This document shows, in pieces, positions 1-5,527 of a stretch of DNA of 8,272 nucleotides. The DNA is from Sphingobacteriales bacterium. GTDB taxonomy: Bacteria > Bacteroidota > Bacteroidia > Chitinophagales > Chitinophagaceae. The DNA lies in NCBI GenBank assembly GCA_023251215.1, contig JAHEZF010000059.1, forward strand, positions 1 to 8,272. Direction: 5' to 3'. The position numbers and the translations under genes were made by a program. Under the pieces are notes generated by a model. It worked only from the letters and a program-made list of their open reading frames with translations, was not told where the DNA came from and did no database searches. The stretch's first letter is position 1. Every line of letters starts with the position of its first letter.

Positions 1-284
1 TCCCGGCCACCGGTAAAAATATCATTACCCTTGGCAAGTAGTTGCAACACTTGTTCGTAAGGAGTAAAACCCAAGCCTAATAAAATACTTTCATCACGAT
101 AGTACGGACTTATATAATCCTGCGGTTGTAACTGAAATGCCGTGGCTAATTGGATCGCCTCATGACCCCGTGACGTTGAATGAACATATTTGCAAATTTG
201 ACGGTTAGCATCATAGGTTTCGGCCATTATTTTTACCTGGCTCATCAGCTGGTAAGCTTTCAGCAATATTGATGTATCAATCAT
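1..284 (-). CDS. 2-oxoacid dehydrogenase E1 component, alpha-type N-terminus (partial, runs off the left edge)
   Basis: This frame is open from an ATG at 282-284 to the window edge (94 codons, no stop). Its translation includes HSTSRGHEAIQLA, then DYISPYYRDESILLGLG, and ends with KGNDIFTGGR. These are the conserved N-terminal segments of the alpha half of thiamine-diphosphate-dependent 2-oxoacid dehydrogenases (pyruvate or branched-chain E1), which oxidatively decarboxylate 2-oxoacids and pass the acyl group to the lipoylated E2 subunit in the cytoplasm. In Bacteroidota such proteins are often alpha-beta fusions, but that cannot be seen here because only the first 94 codons are present. There is no Shine-Dalgarno sequence before the ATG; the region is A/T-rich (ATCATAAA). 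It lies 168 bp downstream of the FAH-family gene on the same strand, with two REP-like hairpins between them, so cotranscription is uncertain. The family call is firm; the substrate (pyruvate or branched-chain) is not resolved. Confidence 0.85.
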   Translation of the reverse strand, partial: MIDTSILLKAYQLMSQVKIMAETYDANRQICKYVHSTSRGHEAIQLATAFQLQPQDYISPYYRDESILLGLGFTPYEQVLQLLAKGNDIFTGGR

Positions 285-320
285 TTTATGATAAACAATG
301 AAAGCAGCAAATTTAAGGGA

Positions 321-355
321 AAAGCCTCTCCAACCTCTCTGAAAGGGAGGCTACC
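321..355 (+). repeat. REP-like hairpin element, copy A
   Basis: The segment begins AAGCCTCTCCAAC and then folds as CCTCTCT (334-340), loop GAA (341-343), AGGGAGG (344-350), a 7-bp stem with one G-T pair. Its reverse complement resembles copy B at 416-452, which has the same leading arm and the same GAA loop when read in this orientation. The two stems differ at positions 3 and 7 by paired changes (C-G in B, T-A in A), which suggests that structure rather than sequence is conserved. Its function is unknown; it may be a dispersed intergenic palindrome of the REP/BIME type. Confidence 0.65.
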
Positions 356-415
356 GAAGAATCTGAAAAATGAAATTGCCTGAAAAAAAATCTGCGATAA
401 GCTGGTCTTGTGTTT

Positions 416-452
416 GGCTAAGCCCCTCCTTCGGAGGGGTTTGGGGAGGCTT
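416..452 (-). repeat. REP-like hairpin element, copy B (inverted relative to copy A)
   Basis: Read on the minus strand it starts directly after the FAH-family stop codon (453-455) with GAAGCCTCCCCAAAC and continues into CCCCTCC, GAA, GGAGGGG (stem 423-429 with 433-439, 3-nt loop). The stem is a perfect 7 bp of mostly G-C pairs. No T-run follows, so it does not look like a standard Rho-independent terminator, although it could protect the 3' end of the upstream message. Together with copy A it forms an inverted pair around about 60 bp of AT-rich DNA (356-415), a BIME-like layout. Confidence 0.7.
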
Positions 453-1064
453 CTATTTAACCTCCAGTGTAAACATACTGTCATCCTCAACAAATGCTTC
501 CAGTTCATCACCCACTACCACTTCTCCTACTCCTGCCGGTGTGCCTGTGAAAATCACATCGCCGATATTGACAGAAAAATAATTGGAAATGTAGGCTACT
601 ATTTTATCGAAGTTGTGGATCATGTCCGATGAATTGCCCTGCTGCGCCAGTTCTTTATTTTTATACAAACAAAAGTTGATATCTTTTTTGTTTTTGATGT
701 TGGAAAAGGGAACCCATTTCCCGATCACAGCTGAATTATCCCACGCCTTTGCTTTTTCCCAGGGCAATCCTTTTACTTTTAATTCGTTCTGAATATCTCT
801 TGCCGTAAAATCAATTCCTGCCGTAACTGCATCATAATATTTACTGGCAAATTTCTCCTGAATGTATTTACCGTTTTTACTGATGCGCAATACGAGTTCA
901 CATTCATAATGGAGTTCGTTGGTAAATTCAGGATAATAAAAAGGAGTATGCGGTTGCAACATGGCGCTTTTAGGCTTCATGAAGATCACCGGTTCTTCAG
1001 GAACCTCGTTACCCATTTCTTTGGCATGTGCTGCATAGTTACGGCCTACACAAAAAATCTTCAT
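453..1064 (-). CDS. Fumarylacetoacetate hydrolase (FAH) family protein, acylpyruvase-like
   Basis: The 203-residue protein matches the short single-domain FAH family (the FAHD1 and YcgM type, a little over 200 residues). These are metal-dependent enzymes that cleave or decarboxylate acylpyruvates, fumarylpyruvate or oxaloacetate. Visible motifs in order are KIFCVGRNYAAHAKE near the N-terminus, the metal-ligand segment HYECELV (E54, E56), GIDFTARDIQ with the third ligand D85, KGLPWEKAKAWD (K106, D109) and the C-terminal GTPAGVG (174-180). The start is the ATG directly before KIFCVGRNYA, where family members normally begin. The stop codon is immediately followed by a REP-like hairpin. The upstream gene on the same strand is pth, 156 bp away, with a palindrome in the gap, so it probably has its own promoter, though I found no convincing one. 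The exact substrate cannot be read from sequence; family confidence is high. Confidence 0.92.
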   Translation of the reverse strand: MKIFCVGRNYAAHAKEMGNEVPEEPVIFMKPKSAMLQPHTPFYYPEFTNELHYECELVLRISKNGKYIQEKFASKYYDAVTAGIDFTARDIQNELKVKGLPWEKAKAWDNSAVIGKWVPFSNIKNKKDINFCLYKNKELAQQGNSSDMIHNFDKIVAYISNYFSVNIGDVIFTGTPAGVGEVVVGDELEAFVEDDSMFTLEVK

Positions 1065-1160
1065 AAACAGGTGGCGTTTTTGTTAAATACATCGGATACA
1101 TTACTCACAGGGCTGTTGATCCCATATATTCAGGCAATCAATATGTCTATTGGATTTCAG

Positions 1161-1178
1161 TCCCGGTAGCTATCGGGA
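1161..1178. repeat. 18-bp near-perfect palindrome TCCCGGTAGCTATCGGGA
   Basis: The two 9-base halves TCCCGGTAG and CTATCGGGA are complementary except for one G-T pair. The element lies in the 156-bp gap between pth and the FAH-family gene. On neither strand is it followed by a T-run, so it is unlikely to be a simple Rho-independent terminator. I recall very similar TCCCGATAGCTATCGGGA sequences as common intergenic repeats in Bacteroidota, but cannot verify that here. The rest of the gap (1065-1160 and 1179-1220) shows only a weak 6-bp inverted repeat, GTCAGA (1185-1190) with TCTGAC (1212-1217). Confidence 0.6.
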
Positions 1179-1220
1179 TGGTGGGTCAGAAATGCTAAAG
1201 TAAGTAATCAATCTGACTTA

Positions 1221-1796
1221 TCACAAAGAAAACTCCTGATTATTTACCTGGTTCATAGCGATTGTAATACCCTGCACGGCAAAGCTTTCAATTACATCTA
1301 CTGCTTTATCAATCTTCAGTTTTACAAGTACTTCTTCTTCTGTTTTCCATTTTCCCAATACAAAATCAGACTGGTGACCCTTAGGATAATCATTGCCAAT
1401 TCCAAACCGGAGCCTGGGATAATCTTTGGTACCCAATACTTCCTGAAGGCTCTTCAGCCCATTATGGCCTGCATTGCTGCCACCCGGTCTAAGCCGCAAC
1501 TTATTCAATGGAAGTGCAACTTCATCCACAATTACGAGTACATTTTCCAGTAAAACTTTTTCTTTATCCATCCAGTACTTTACAGCCTTGCCGCTAAGAT
1601 TCATATAAGTGGAAGGGCAAATGCAAATGAAAATTTTACCCTTCCATTTTATTTCTGATACATAAGCTAATCTGTCAACCCGGAACCTGCCTTCATGTTT
1701 CAAAACAAATGCATTCACTACATCAAAGCCGATATTGTGCCTTGTATGTGCATATTCGTTGCCCGGATTTCCAAGACCTGCTATCAGAAATTTCAT
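1221..1796 (-). CDS. pth: Peptidyl-tRNA hydrolase
   Basis: Pth is a cytoplasmic enzyme that cleaves the ester bond of peptidyl-tRNAs dropped from stalled ribosomes, recycling tRNA. The 191-residue length is typical of bacterial Pth. The N-terminus FLIAGLGNPGNEYAHTRHNIG carries N10 and catalytic H20; PSTYMNLSGKAV carries N66; VIVDEVALP carries D91, which assists the histidine; RLRPGGSNAGHNGLKS carries N112; and RLRFGIG completes the signature. These match E. coli N10, H20, N68, D93 and N114. The start ATG gives the canonical MKFLIAGLGNPG beginning. It lies downstream of rplY on the same strand, the common Bacteroidota order prs-rplY-pth, but a Rho-independent terminator sits between rplY and pth, ending about 40 bp before this start. 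Expression therefore needs readthrough or a promoter close to the terminator; I found no clear one. Confidence 0.97.
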   Translation of the reverse strand: MKFLIAGLGNPGNEYAHTRHNIGFDVVNAFVLKHEGRFRVDRLAYVSEIKWKGKIFICICPSTYMNLSGKAVKYWMDKEKVLLENVLVIVDEVALPLNKLRLRPGGSNAGHNGLKSLQEVLGTKDYPRLRFGIGNDYPKGHQSDFVLGKWKTEEEVLVKLKIDKAVDVIESFAVQGITIAMNQVNNQEFSL

Positions 1797-1837
1797 ATTG
1801 AAAACATCAGTATCCCAAATATCGGTCTAACAAAATA

Positions 1838-1867
1838 AAAAACCCGCATCTTTTGAAACGGGTTTTT
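1838..1867 (-). terminator. Rho-independent terminator after rplY
   Basis: On the minus strand the sequence reads AAAAACCCG (1867-1859), a 12-nt loop, then CGGGTTTTT (1846-1838), with a run of six T at 1842-1837 after the G-C part. The 9-bp stem (five A-T and four G-C pairs) is perfect. It starts 20 bp after the rplY stop codon and lies before pth. A-rich and T-rich sides make it capable of acting on both strands, but only minus-strand genes lie nearby. Confidence 0.85.
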
Positions 1868-1887
1868 GAATATCAGTTTTAAAAAGT

Positions 1888-2625
1888 TTATTTCTTCCCT
1901 TTTCCCTTTCCTTTTTCTTTCCCTTTTTCTTTTTCCTTCTCCGCAGGTGCAGGTGCTGCAACTGCTGCCGGAGTTGCTCCGGCAGGGGCAGCAGTACCGG
2001 GTGGAGTACCAGGAGCAGCACCTGGCAAAGCACCAGGTGTAATAACAGTTCCTGCAGGTGTTAAAACTTCTTCCTGTTTCAGTTGTCTTGTCAGGGATAC
2101 TGAAGCAACGGGGATACGTGGCGAATTCAATATTTCGTAATGTTCCACTTTTACATCTTCTACCCGGATATTGCCATTGAGCTCAAGGTTATCTACATTC
2201 ACATCAATGTGTTCTTTCAGGTATTTGGGTAAGGTCTTTACTTTCAGTGATTTCATTTTGATGATGAGATTACCTCCGTCTTTAACCCCTTTCGGAACTC
2301 CTGCAAATTTCAGGGGAATGTTGGCGATCACTTTTTTGTCTTCAACTAATTCCAGCAGATCAATATGAATCAGTTTATCGTCTACTTTGTCAAACTGCAG
2401 CTCTTTTAAAATGCATTGATAGCTTTTGCCATCCAGCTTTACTTCTGCCTGTTGAAAATCGGGTGTGTACACCAGTGATCTGAAAGCCGCAGCAGGAGCC
2501 TGAAAATTGACTTCCTGCGCACCCCCATAAATTACACCGGGCACCAGTTCCCGAGAGCGAAGTTGGCGGGTGGCTCGTTTGCCAAATTCGGTCCTCAGTT
2601 GGCCTTCGATCGTAATTGTTTTCAT
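1888..2625 (-). CDS. rplY: Ribosomal protein bL25 (L25/TL5/general stress protein Ctc family) with a low-complexity C-terminal tail
   Basis: This is a 245-residue 5S-rRNA-binding large-subunit protein of the Ctc/TL5 type. Residues 1-90 form the L25 domain (MKTITIEGQLRTEFGKRATR, then LVPGVIYGG and the end HIDLLEL). Residues about 95-185 form the TL5-type C-terminal beta domain, with IPLKFAGVPKGVKDGG and a conserved PRIPVASV end. From about 186 the protein becomes low-complexity: an Ala/Pro/Gly-rich stretch (189-228) and then a Lys/Glu/Gly tail ending GKEKGKGKGKK. The tail is encoded by repetitive A/G-rich DNA on the coding strand (1888-1940). Basic disordered tails are plausible for ribosomal proteins; here it extends the protein about 55-60 residues past the folded domains. 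The start is 16 bp after the prs stop, with an A/T-rich leader and no Shine-Dalgarno sequence, consistent with a prs-rplY operon ending at the terminator just downstream. Confidence 0.95.
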   Translation of the reverse strand: MKTITIEGQLRTEFGKRATRQLRSRELVPGVIYGGAQEVNFQAPAAAFRSLVYTPDFQQAEVKLDGKSYQCILKELQFDKVDDKLIHIDLLELVEDKKVIANIPLKFAGVPKGVKDGGNLIIKMKSLKVKTLPKYLKEHIDVNVDNLELNGNIRVEDVKVEHYEILNSPRIPVASVSLTRQLKQEEVLTPAGTVITPGALPGAAPGTPPGTAAPAGATPAAVAAPAPAEKEKEKGKEKGKGKGKK

Positions 2626-2641
2626 TGTTTATATTATTTAT

Positions 2642-3589
2642 TTACTTATCCCTTCTCTGCGAATGAATGAATAAACTTGTGATGCTCTTATTCTCAAACG
2701 CATTGCGTATTGCTACTGCAAAAAGTTCAGCTACCGAGATCACTTTTATCTTTGAACTTTCTTTATTAACCGGAATAGTGTCGCATACAACCAATTCTTC
2801 AAGTACACTATTTTCTATATTCTCATACGCCTTACCACTCAGCACGGGGTGAGTTATCAGGGCCATCACACTCCTTGCGCCTTTTTCTTTTAAAAGACCT
2901 GCACTTTTTGCCAGCGTACTTCCGGTATCGCAAATATCATCAATGATCACTACGTCCCTGTCGGTCACATCACCTATCACGACCATGCTGGCAATTTCAT
3001 TGGCTCTTTTGCGGTGTTTGTCACAGACCACCATTTCTGCATTGAAATAACTGGCTATTTCCCTGATGCGGTTGGTAGCTCCTACATCGGGGGCGGCAAA
3101 GGTAAGGTTTTCCAGTTTCTGGTTTTCTATGTAAGGGATAAAAACTGCGTTGCTGTCCAGGTGGTCAACCGGTATATCAAAATAGCCCTGAATCTGGGGT
3201 GCATGAAGATCCATGGTGATGATCCTGTCCGCTCCTGCGGCTACCAGCATATTGGCCACCAGTTTGCTGCCAATAGCTACCCGGGGTCGGTCTTTCCGGT
3301 CCTGGCGGGCATAACCATAATATGGAATTACTGCAATTACTTTTTCGGCAGATGCTCTGCGGGCTGCGTCTATCATCAACAGCAGTTCCATCAGGTTTTC
3401 GGCCGGGGAAAATGTGCTTTGTACCAGGAAAACATAATCACCCCTTACACTTTCCATAAAACTGGGAGAAATTTCACCGTCACTAAAACGTTGAATATTG
3501 ACTTTGCCCAGTTGAGTACCATATCTTTTACAGATCTGTTCGGCCAGTAATTGTGAGCCGGTGCCGGCGAAAATTTTTGCAGATTGCAT
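2642..3589 (-). CDS. prs: Ribose-phosphate pyrophosphokinase (PRPP synthetase)
   Basis: This enzyme transfers pyrophosphate from ATP to ribose 5-phosphate to make PRPP for purine, pyrimidine, NAD, histidine and tryptophan synthesis in the cytoplasm. The 315 residues match class I PRPP synthases. Visible signatures are FAGTGSQLLAEQI near the N-terminus, RFSDGEI (34-40), YYGYARQDRKDRPR (90-103), the metal and ATP motif MDLHAPQIQGYF with H129, the flexible-loop catalytic pair K191 and R193 (KHRKRANE), and the PRPP-binding loop VVIIDDICDTGST (213-225). The PDVGATNRIRE segment is a mild variant of the more usual PDxGGxxRAR. The start is the ATG giving MQSAKIFAGTGSQ. It is the first gene of a likely operon with rplY, 16 bp downstream. 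A short dyad (3605-3622) sits in the leader just before the start. The small membrane-protein gene upstream ends 93 bp away. Confidence 0.97.
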   Translation of the reverse strand: MQSAKIFAGTGSQLLAEQICKRYGTQLGKVNIQRFSDGEISPSFMESVRGDYVFLVQSTFSPAENLMELLLMIDAARRASAEKVIAVIPYYGYARQDRKDRPRVAIGSKLVANMLVAAGADRIITMDLHAPQIQGYFDIPVDHLDSNAVFIPYIENQKLENLTFAAPDVGATNRIREIASYFNAEMVVCDKHRKRANEIASMVVIGDVTDRDVVIIDDICDTGSTLAKSAGLLKEKGARSVMALITHPVLSGKAYENIENSVLEELVVCDTIPVNKESSKIKVISVAELFAVAIRNAFENKSITSLFIHSQRRDK

Positions 3590-3604
3590 GGCTGAAAATA
3601 TGTC

Positions 3605-3622
3605 CCAAAAGGATTCCTTTGG
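3605..3622 (-). promoter_or_regulatory. Short hairpin in the prs leader
   Basis: CCAAAAGG (3605-3612) and CCTTTGG (3616-3622) pair around ATT with one bulged A, giving a stem of about seven pairs that ends 15 bp before the prs start codon. No promoter or T-run is clearly linked to it. It could influence translation or be a chance dyad; the call is tentative. Confidence 0.3.
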
Positions 3623-3682
3623 AGTGGCGAAGATACTGATTCACCCATCTCAGTTGCAAAAAATATTCCCGGTCTGCTTGTA

Positions 3683-3898
3683 TTAGCGCAACACTATTGC
3701 TGTGTTGGAAGAAGCTGAAGTAATCTCTTTTTCAACAGGAATTTTTTGCTCTTTTACCATCTTTGCACTGTTCATATTACAACTATAAAAAAGGGAAGAA
3801 CAGATAAAGATGGAAAATAATAGAGCCACAATGTAAACGCCGGCAAAAAAAAGGATCGGGTGTAATGCACCCATGGGTGTAAAGGTCTTAGTTTTCAT
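3683..3898 (-). CDS. Small single-helix membrane protein, unknown function
   Basis: The predicted protein has 71 residues. A short N-terminus with two lysines (MKTKTFTPMGALHP) precedes a long hydrophobic stretch at about 15-39 (ILFFAGVYIVALLFSIFICSS and on), which would form one transmembrane helix. A polar tail with KMVKEQKIPVEKE follows and ends at the stop. A cysteine at about 40 follows the helix (FYSCN), but Phe and Tyr at -3 and -2 are poor for a lipobox, so I do not call it a lipoprotein. I do not recognise the family. The gene is divergent from radC, with 111 bp between the starts. That gap shows no clear promoter, only a weak TAAATTGG just before radC. The gene precedes prs on the same strand by 93 bp. 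It may be real because composition and topology are protein-like and it starts at a promoter-facing gap, but the short length leaves doubt. Confidence 0.6.
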   Translation of the reverse strand: MKTKTFTPMGALHPILFFAGVYIVALLFSIFICSSLFYSCNMNSAKMVKEQKIPVEKEITSASSNTAIVLR

Positions 3899-4009
3899 AA
3901 GTCCAGATTTTGTGTTTTTTTAATGGGTGGATCCTTGTTCAGGCGGCTTGATATTCAATACTACCAAAGTTGTATTGATAAGGATAAAATTATTGGCTAA
4001 ATTGGTTGT

Positions 4010-4702
4010 ATGCAAGAGCACAAGTACTCAATTAAGCAATGGGCAAAAGACGACCGGCCCCGGGAAAAATTACTACTCATCGGCGCAGAAAATCTTAGCG
4101 ACTCAGAACTGATCGCCATTCTTATTCATCATGGAAGCAAAGAAAAAACGGCAGTTGACCTGGCCAAAGAGATTTTAAAACTCGGAAAAGATAATTTAGG
4201 TGAACTGGGAAAACTTTCCATAAAAGAACTGATGAAAATAAAAGGCATTGGCGAAACTAAAGCGGTTACCATTGCCGCTGCACTGGAACTGGGAAGAAGA
4301 AGACAGTCTTCTGCATCACTGGAAAAGGCTGTTGTAAATACCAGCGCCGATATTGCAGATTACGTTCAGGTCAAATTAAAAGATTATCGCCATGAAGTTT
4401 TTGCAGTACTCTTTCTGAACCGTGCCAACAAGATCAATCATTTTAAAATAGTAAGTGAAGGTGGCATTACCGGTACAGTAGCCGATCCAAGAATTATTCT
4501 TAAGAAAGCATTGGAAGAAGATGCGGTCAGCATCATACTTTGTCATAATCATCCTTCGGGCAGTTTAAAGCCCAGTCGTGCTGATGAGGAACTTACCCAA
4601 AAAATAAAAGAAGCAGCCCGTTTTCTCGACATCAATGTCCTTGACCATATTATTGTAAGCGACAGTGGGTATTATAGTTTTGCGGATGAAGGGTTGTTGT
4701 GA
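4010..4702 (+). CDS. radC: RadC family (UPF0758) JAB/MPN-domain protein
   Basis: The 230-residue protein is full length for RadC/UPF0758. The N-terminal part (YSIKQWAKDDRPREKLL, then LSDSELIAILI) leads into a helix-hairpin-helix region LMKIKGIGETKAVTIAAALELGRR (about 75-98). The C-terminal half is the JAB/MPN+ metalloprotease-like domain, with the JAMM residues H179, H181 and D192 in HNHPSGSLKPSRADEE, followed by LDHIIV. The name comes from an old link to DNA repair in E. coli that was later questioned, so the true function is unsettled; the metal-site residues are intact. It is the only plus-strand gene here, divergent from the small membrane protein and convergent with the DUF3467 gene, and its stop codon directly abuts a 103-bp inverted repeat. 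The ATG chosen gives the usual family N-terminus; no Shine-Dalgarno sequence is present. Confidence 0.95.
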   Translation: MQEHKYSIKQWAKDDRPREKLLLIGAENLSDSELIAILIHHGSKEKTAVDLAKEILKLGKDNLGELGKLSIKELMKIKGIGETKAVTIAAALELGRRRQSSASLEKAVVNTSADIADYVQVKLKDYRHEVFAVLFLNRANKINHFKIVSEGGITGTVADPRIILKKALEEDAVSIILCHNHPSGSLKPSRADEELTQKIKEAARFLDINVLDHIIVSDSGYYSFADEGLL

Positions 4703-4805
4703 TTTAATATTTTCAATTGAATATTGAATATTTCATTTCATATCGAAGCGGTTTTGGTGGTAATGAAAGAAACCAAATATTCAATCACCAATATTCAATA
4801 TTAAA
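4703..4805. repeat. 103-bp AT-rich imperfect inverted repeat filling the radC/DUF3467 convergent gap
   Basis: The outer arms TTTAATATT (4703-4711) and AATATTAAA (4797-4805) pair perfectly over 9 bp. Inner arms ATTGAATATTT (4723-4733) and AAATATTCAAT (4775-4785) pair perfectly over 11 bp. The segments between outer and inner arms are both 11 nt, so the arms are in register and four further pairs form there. The decamer ATTGAATATT occurs twice in the left arm (4716, 4723), and its complement occurs twice in the right arm (4776, 4790). The element begins right after the radC stop and ends 4 bp before the DUF3467 stop, so it may work as a two-way terminator or may be a small palindromic mobile element. 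No target-site duplication is obvious. Confidence 0.7.
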
Positions 4806-4809
4806 TATA

Positions 4810-5124
4810 TCAGGCCTGCGCTGTCGGTCCTCCAAAATTCATAGGCAATTGAATTTCTTCAAGGTCTTTAATGGCGCCATTCACAGATTCGTATTTGCCA
4901 ATGTTTTCCGTGATGGCTCTCATCAGGCGTTTGGCATGCTGCGGGGTAAGTATGATCCTTGACTTTACTTTGCTTTTGGGTGTGCCCGGCATTACATTCA
5001 CAAAGTCAATAACAAACTCAGCATGAGAATGGGTAATAATGGCGAGGTTAGCATAAGAACCTTCGGCCACTTCTTCTGATATCTCTATGTTAAGTTGATT
5101 GGGCGGGGGTTGCTGGTCAGCCAT
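4810..5124 (-). CDS. DUF3467 domain-containing protein
   Basis: The 104-residue protein matches DUF3467 along almost its whole length. It has a short Pro/Gln-rich start (MADQQPPPNQ), then the domain from about 11 to 95 with ANLAIITHSHAEFVIDFVNV, the MPGTPKSKVKSRI segment and the helix-forming ILTPQHAKRLMRAITENI. The protein has no signal peptide or membrane segment and is probably cytoplasmic. Its function is unknown. In many Bacteroidota, as I recall, a gene of this family sits by rpoB/rpoC; here it follows the broken exported-protein gene, with 14 bp between stop and start and an A/T-rich leader. It may be cotranscribed with that gene from the promoter upstream of 5926. Its stop codon faces radC across the inverted repeat. 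Confidence 0.9.
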   Translation of the reverse strand: MADQQPPPNQLNIEISEEVAEGSYANLAIITHSHAEFVIDFVNVMPGTPKSKVKSRIILTPQHAKRLMRAITENIGKYESVNGAIKDLEEIQLPMNFGGPTAQA

Positions 5125-5138
5125 AAATAAGAATTGAT

Positions 5139-5480
5139 TTAATTATTCAGGTAATTGAATATTTTTCTTAGTGCATCTTCCGGGTTCACGGTAAATGCAT
5201 CGTTATCCGCTACTGGTGAAAGATCTTTAATGTTTTTAAACTCTTTTATCACACTGCCTGCATTGGGCTTCAGTTTCTTTACAACTTTGCTTTCGGTATC
5301 GGTATAAAAATATTCATATCCAAGATCAAACTGCCGGAGTTCTGATTGAATATAATTACTGGAAACATAGCCGAGATCAGATTTATACCTTTTATATACA
5401 CTGAACCGTTTACCGGTATATATTTCTTCGTAATAACATTTATCAGCCGAGCCCAGCACTGATCCATACACAAACTTCAA
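5139..5480 (-). CDS. C-terminal fragment of the split exported protein
   Basis: The frame has 113 codons counted from a TTG, the only plausible start besides a GTG three codons later; it contains no internal ATG. It has no signal peptide, although its composition (Tyr- and Lys-rich, YEEIYTGKRFSVYKRYKSD, then DLGYEYFYTD and KKLKPNAGSVIKEFKNIKDL) resembles the C-terminal half of a periplasmic protein. The open frame extends upstream of the TTG to about 5556 with coherent protein-like sequence, which supports fusion to the preceding frame rather than independent initiation. Translation of this piece on its own is doubtful. Confidence 0.55.
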   Translation of the reverse strand: MKFVYGSVLGSADKCYYEEIYTGKRFSVYKRYKSDLGYVSSNYIQSELRQFDLGYEYFYTDTESKVVKKLKPNAGSVIKEFKNIKDLSPVADNDAFTVNPEDALRKIFNYLNN

Positions 5481-5527
5481 AGGATTGATTATTCCCAGGC
5501 TTATGTCCTGTTGAATAATAAAAGAAT

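Noticed and set aside
281..511. Minus-strand open frame crossing the REP-like hairpins
   Set aside because: It begins inside the FAH-family gene in another frame, and most of it is the repeat sequence; no protein-like features.
1827..2033. Minus-strand open frame rich in Leu, Arg and Lys overlapping the end of rplY
   Set aside because: It is the out-of-frame reading of the repetitive rplY tail; the rplY frame is firmly supported by domain motifs.
3014..3550. Long plus-strand open frame (178 codons) opposite prs
   Set aside because: It lies wholly antisense to a clear prs gene, has no recognisable motif, and its composition is that of a shadow frame.
3590..3682. Possible tRNA or structured RNA gene between prs and the small membrane protein
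   Set aside because: No acceptor stem, T-loop GTTCRANYC or anticodon arm could be built on either strand; only the short leader hairpin remains.
3899..4009. Promoters in the divergent gap between the small membrane protein and radC
   Set aside because: TAAATTGG (3998-4005) differs from TAnnTTTG and lies too close to the radC start, and no good box was found for the other gene, so none is annotated.
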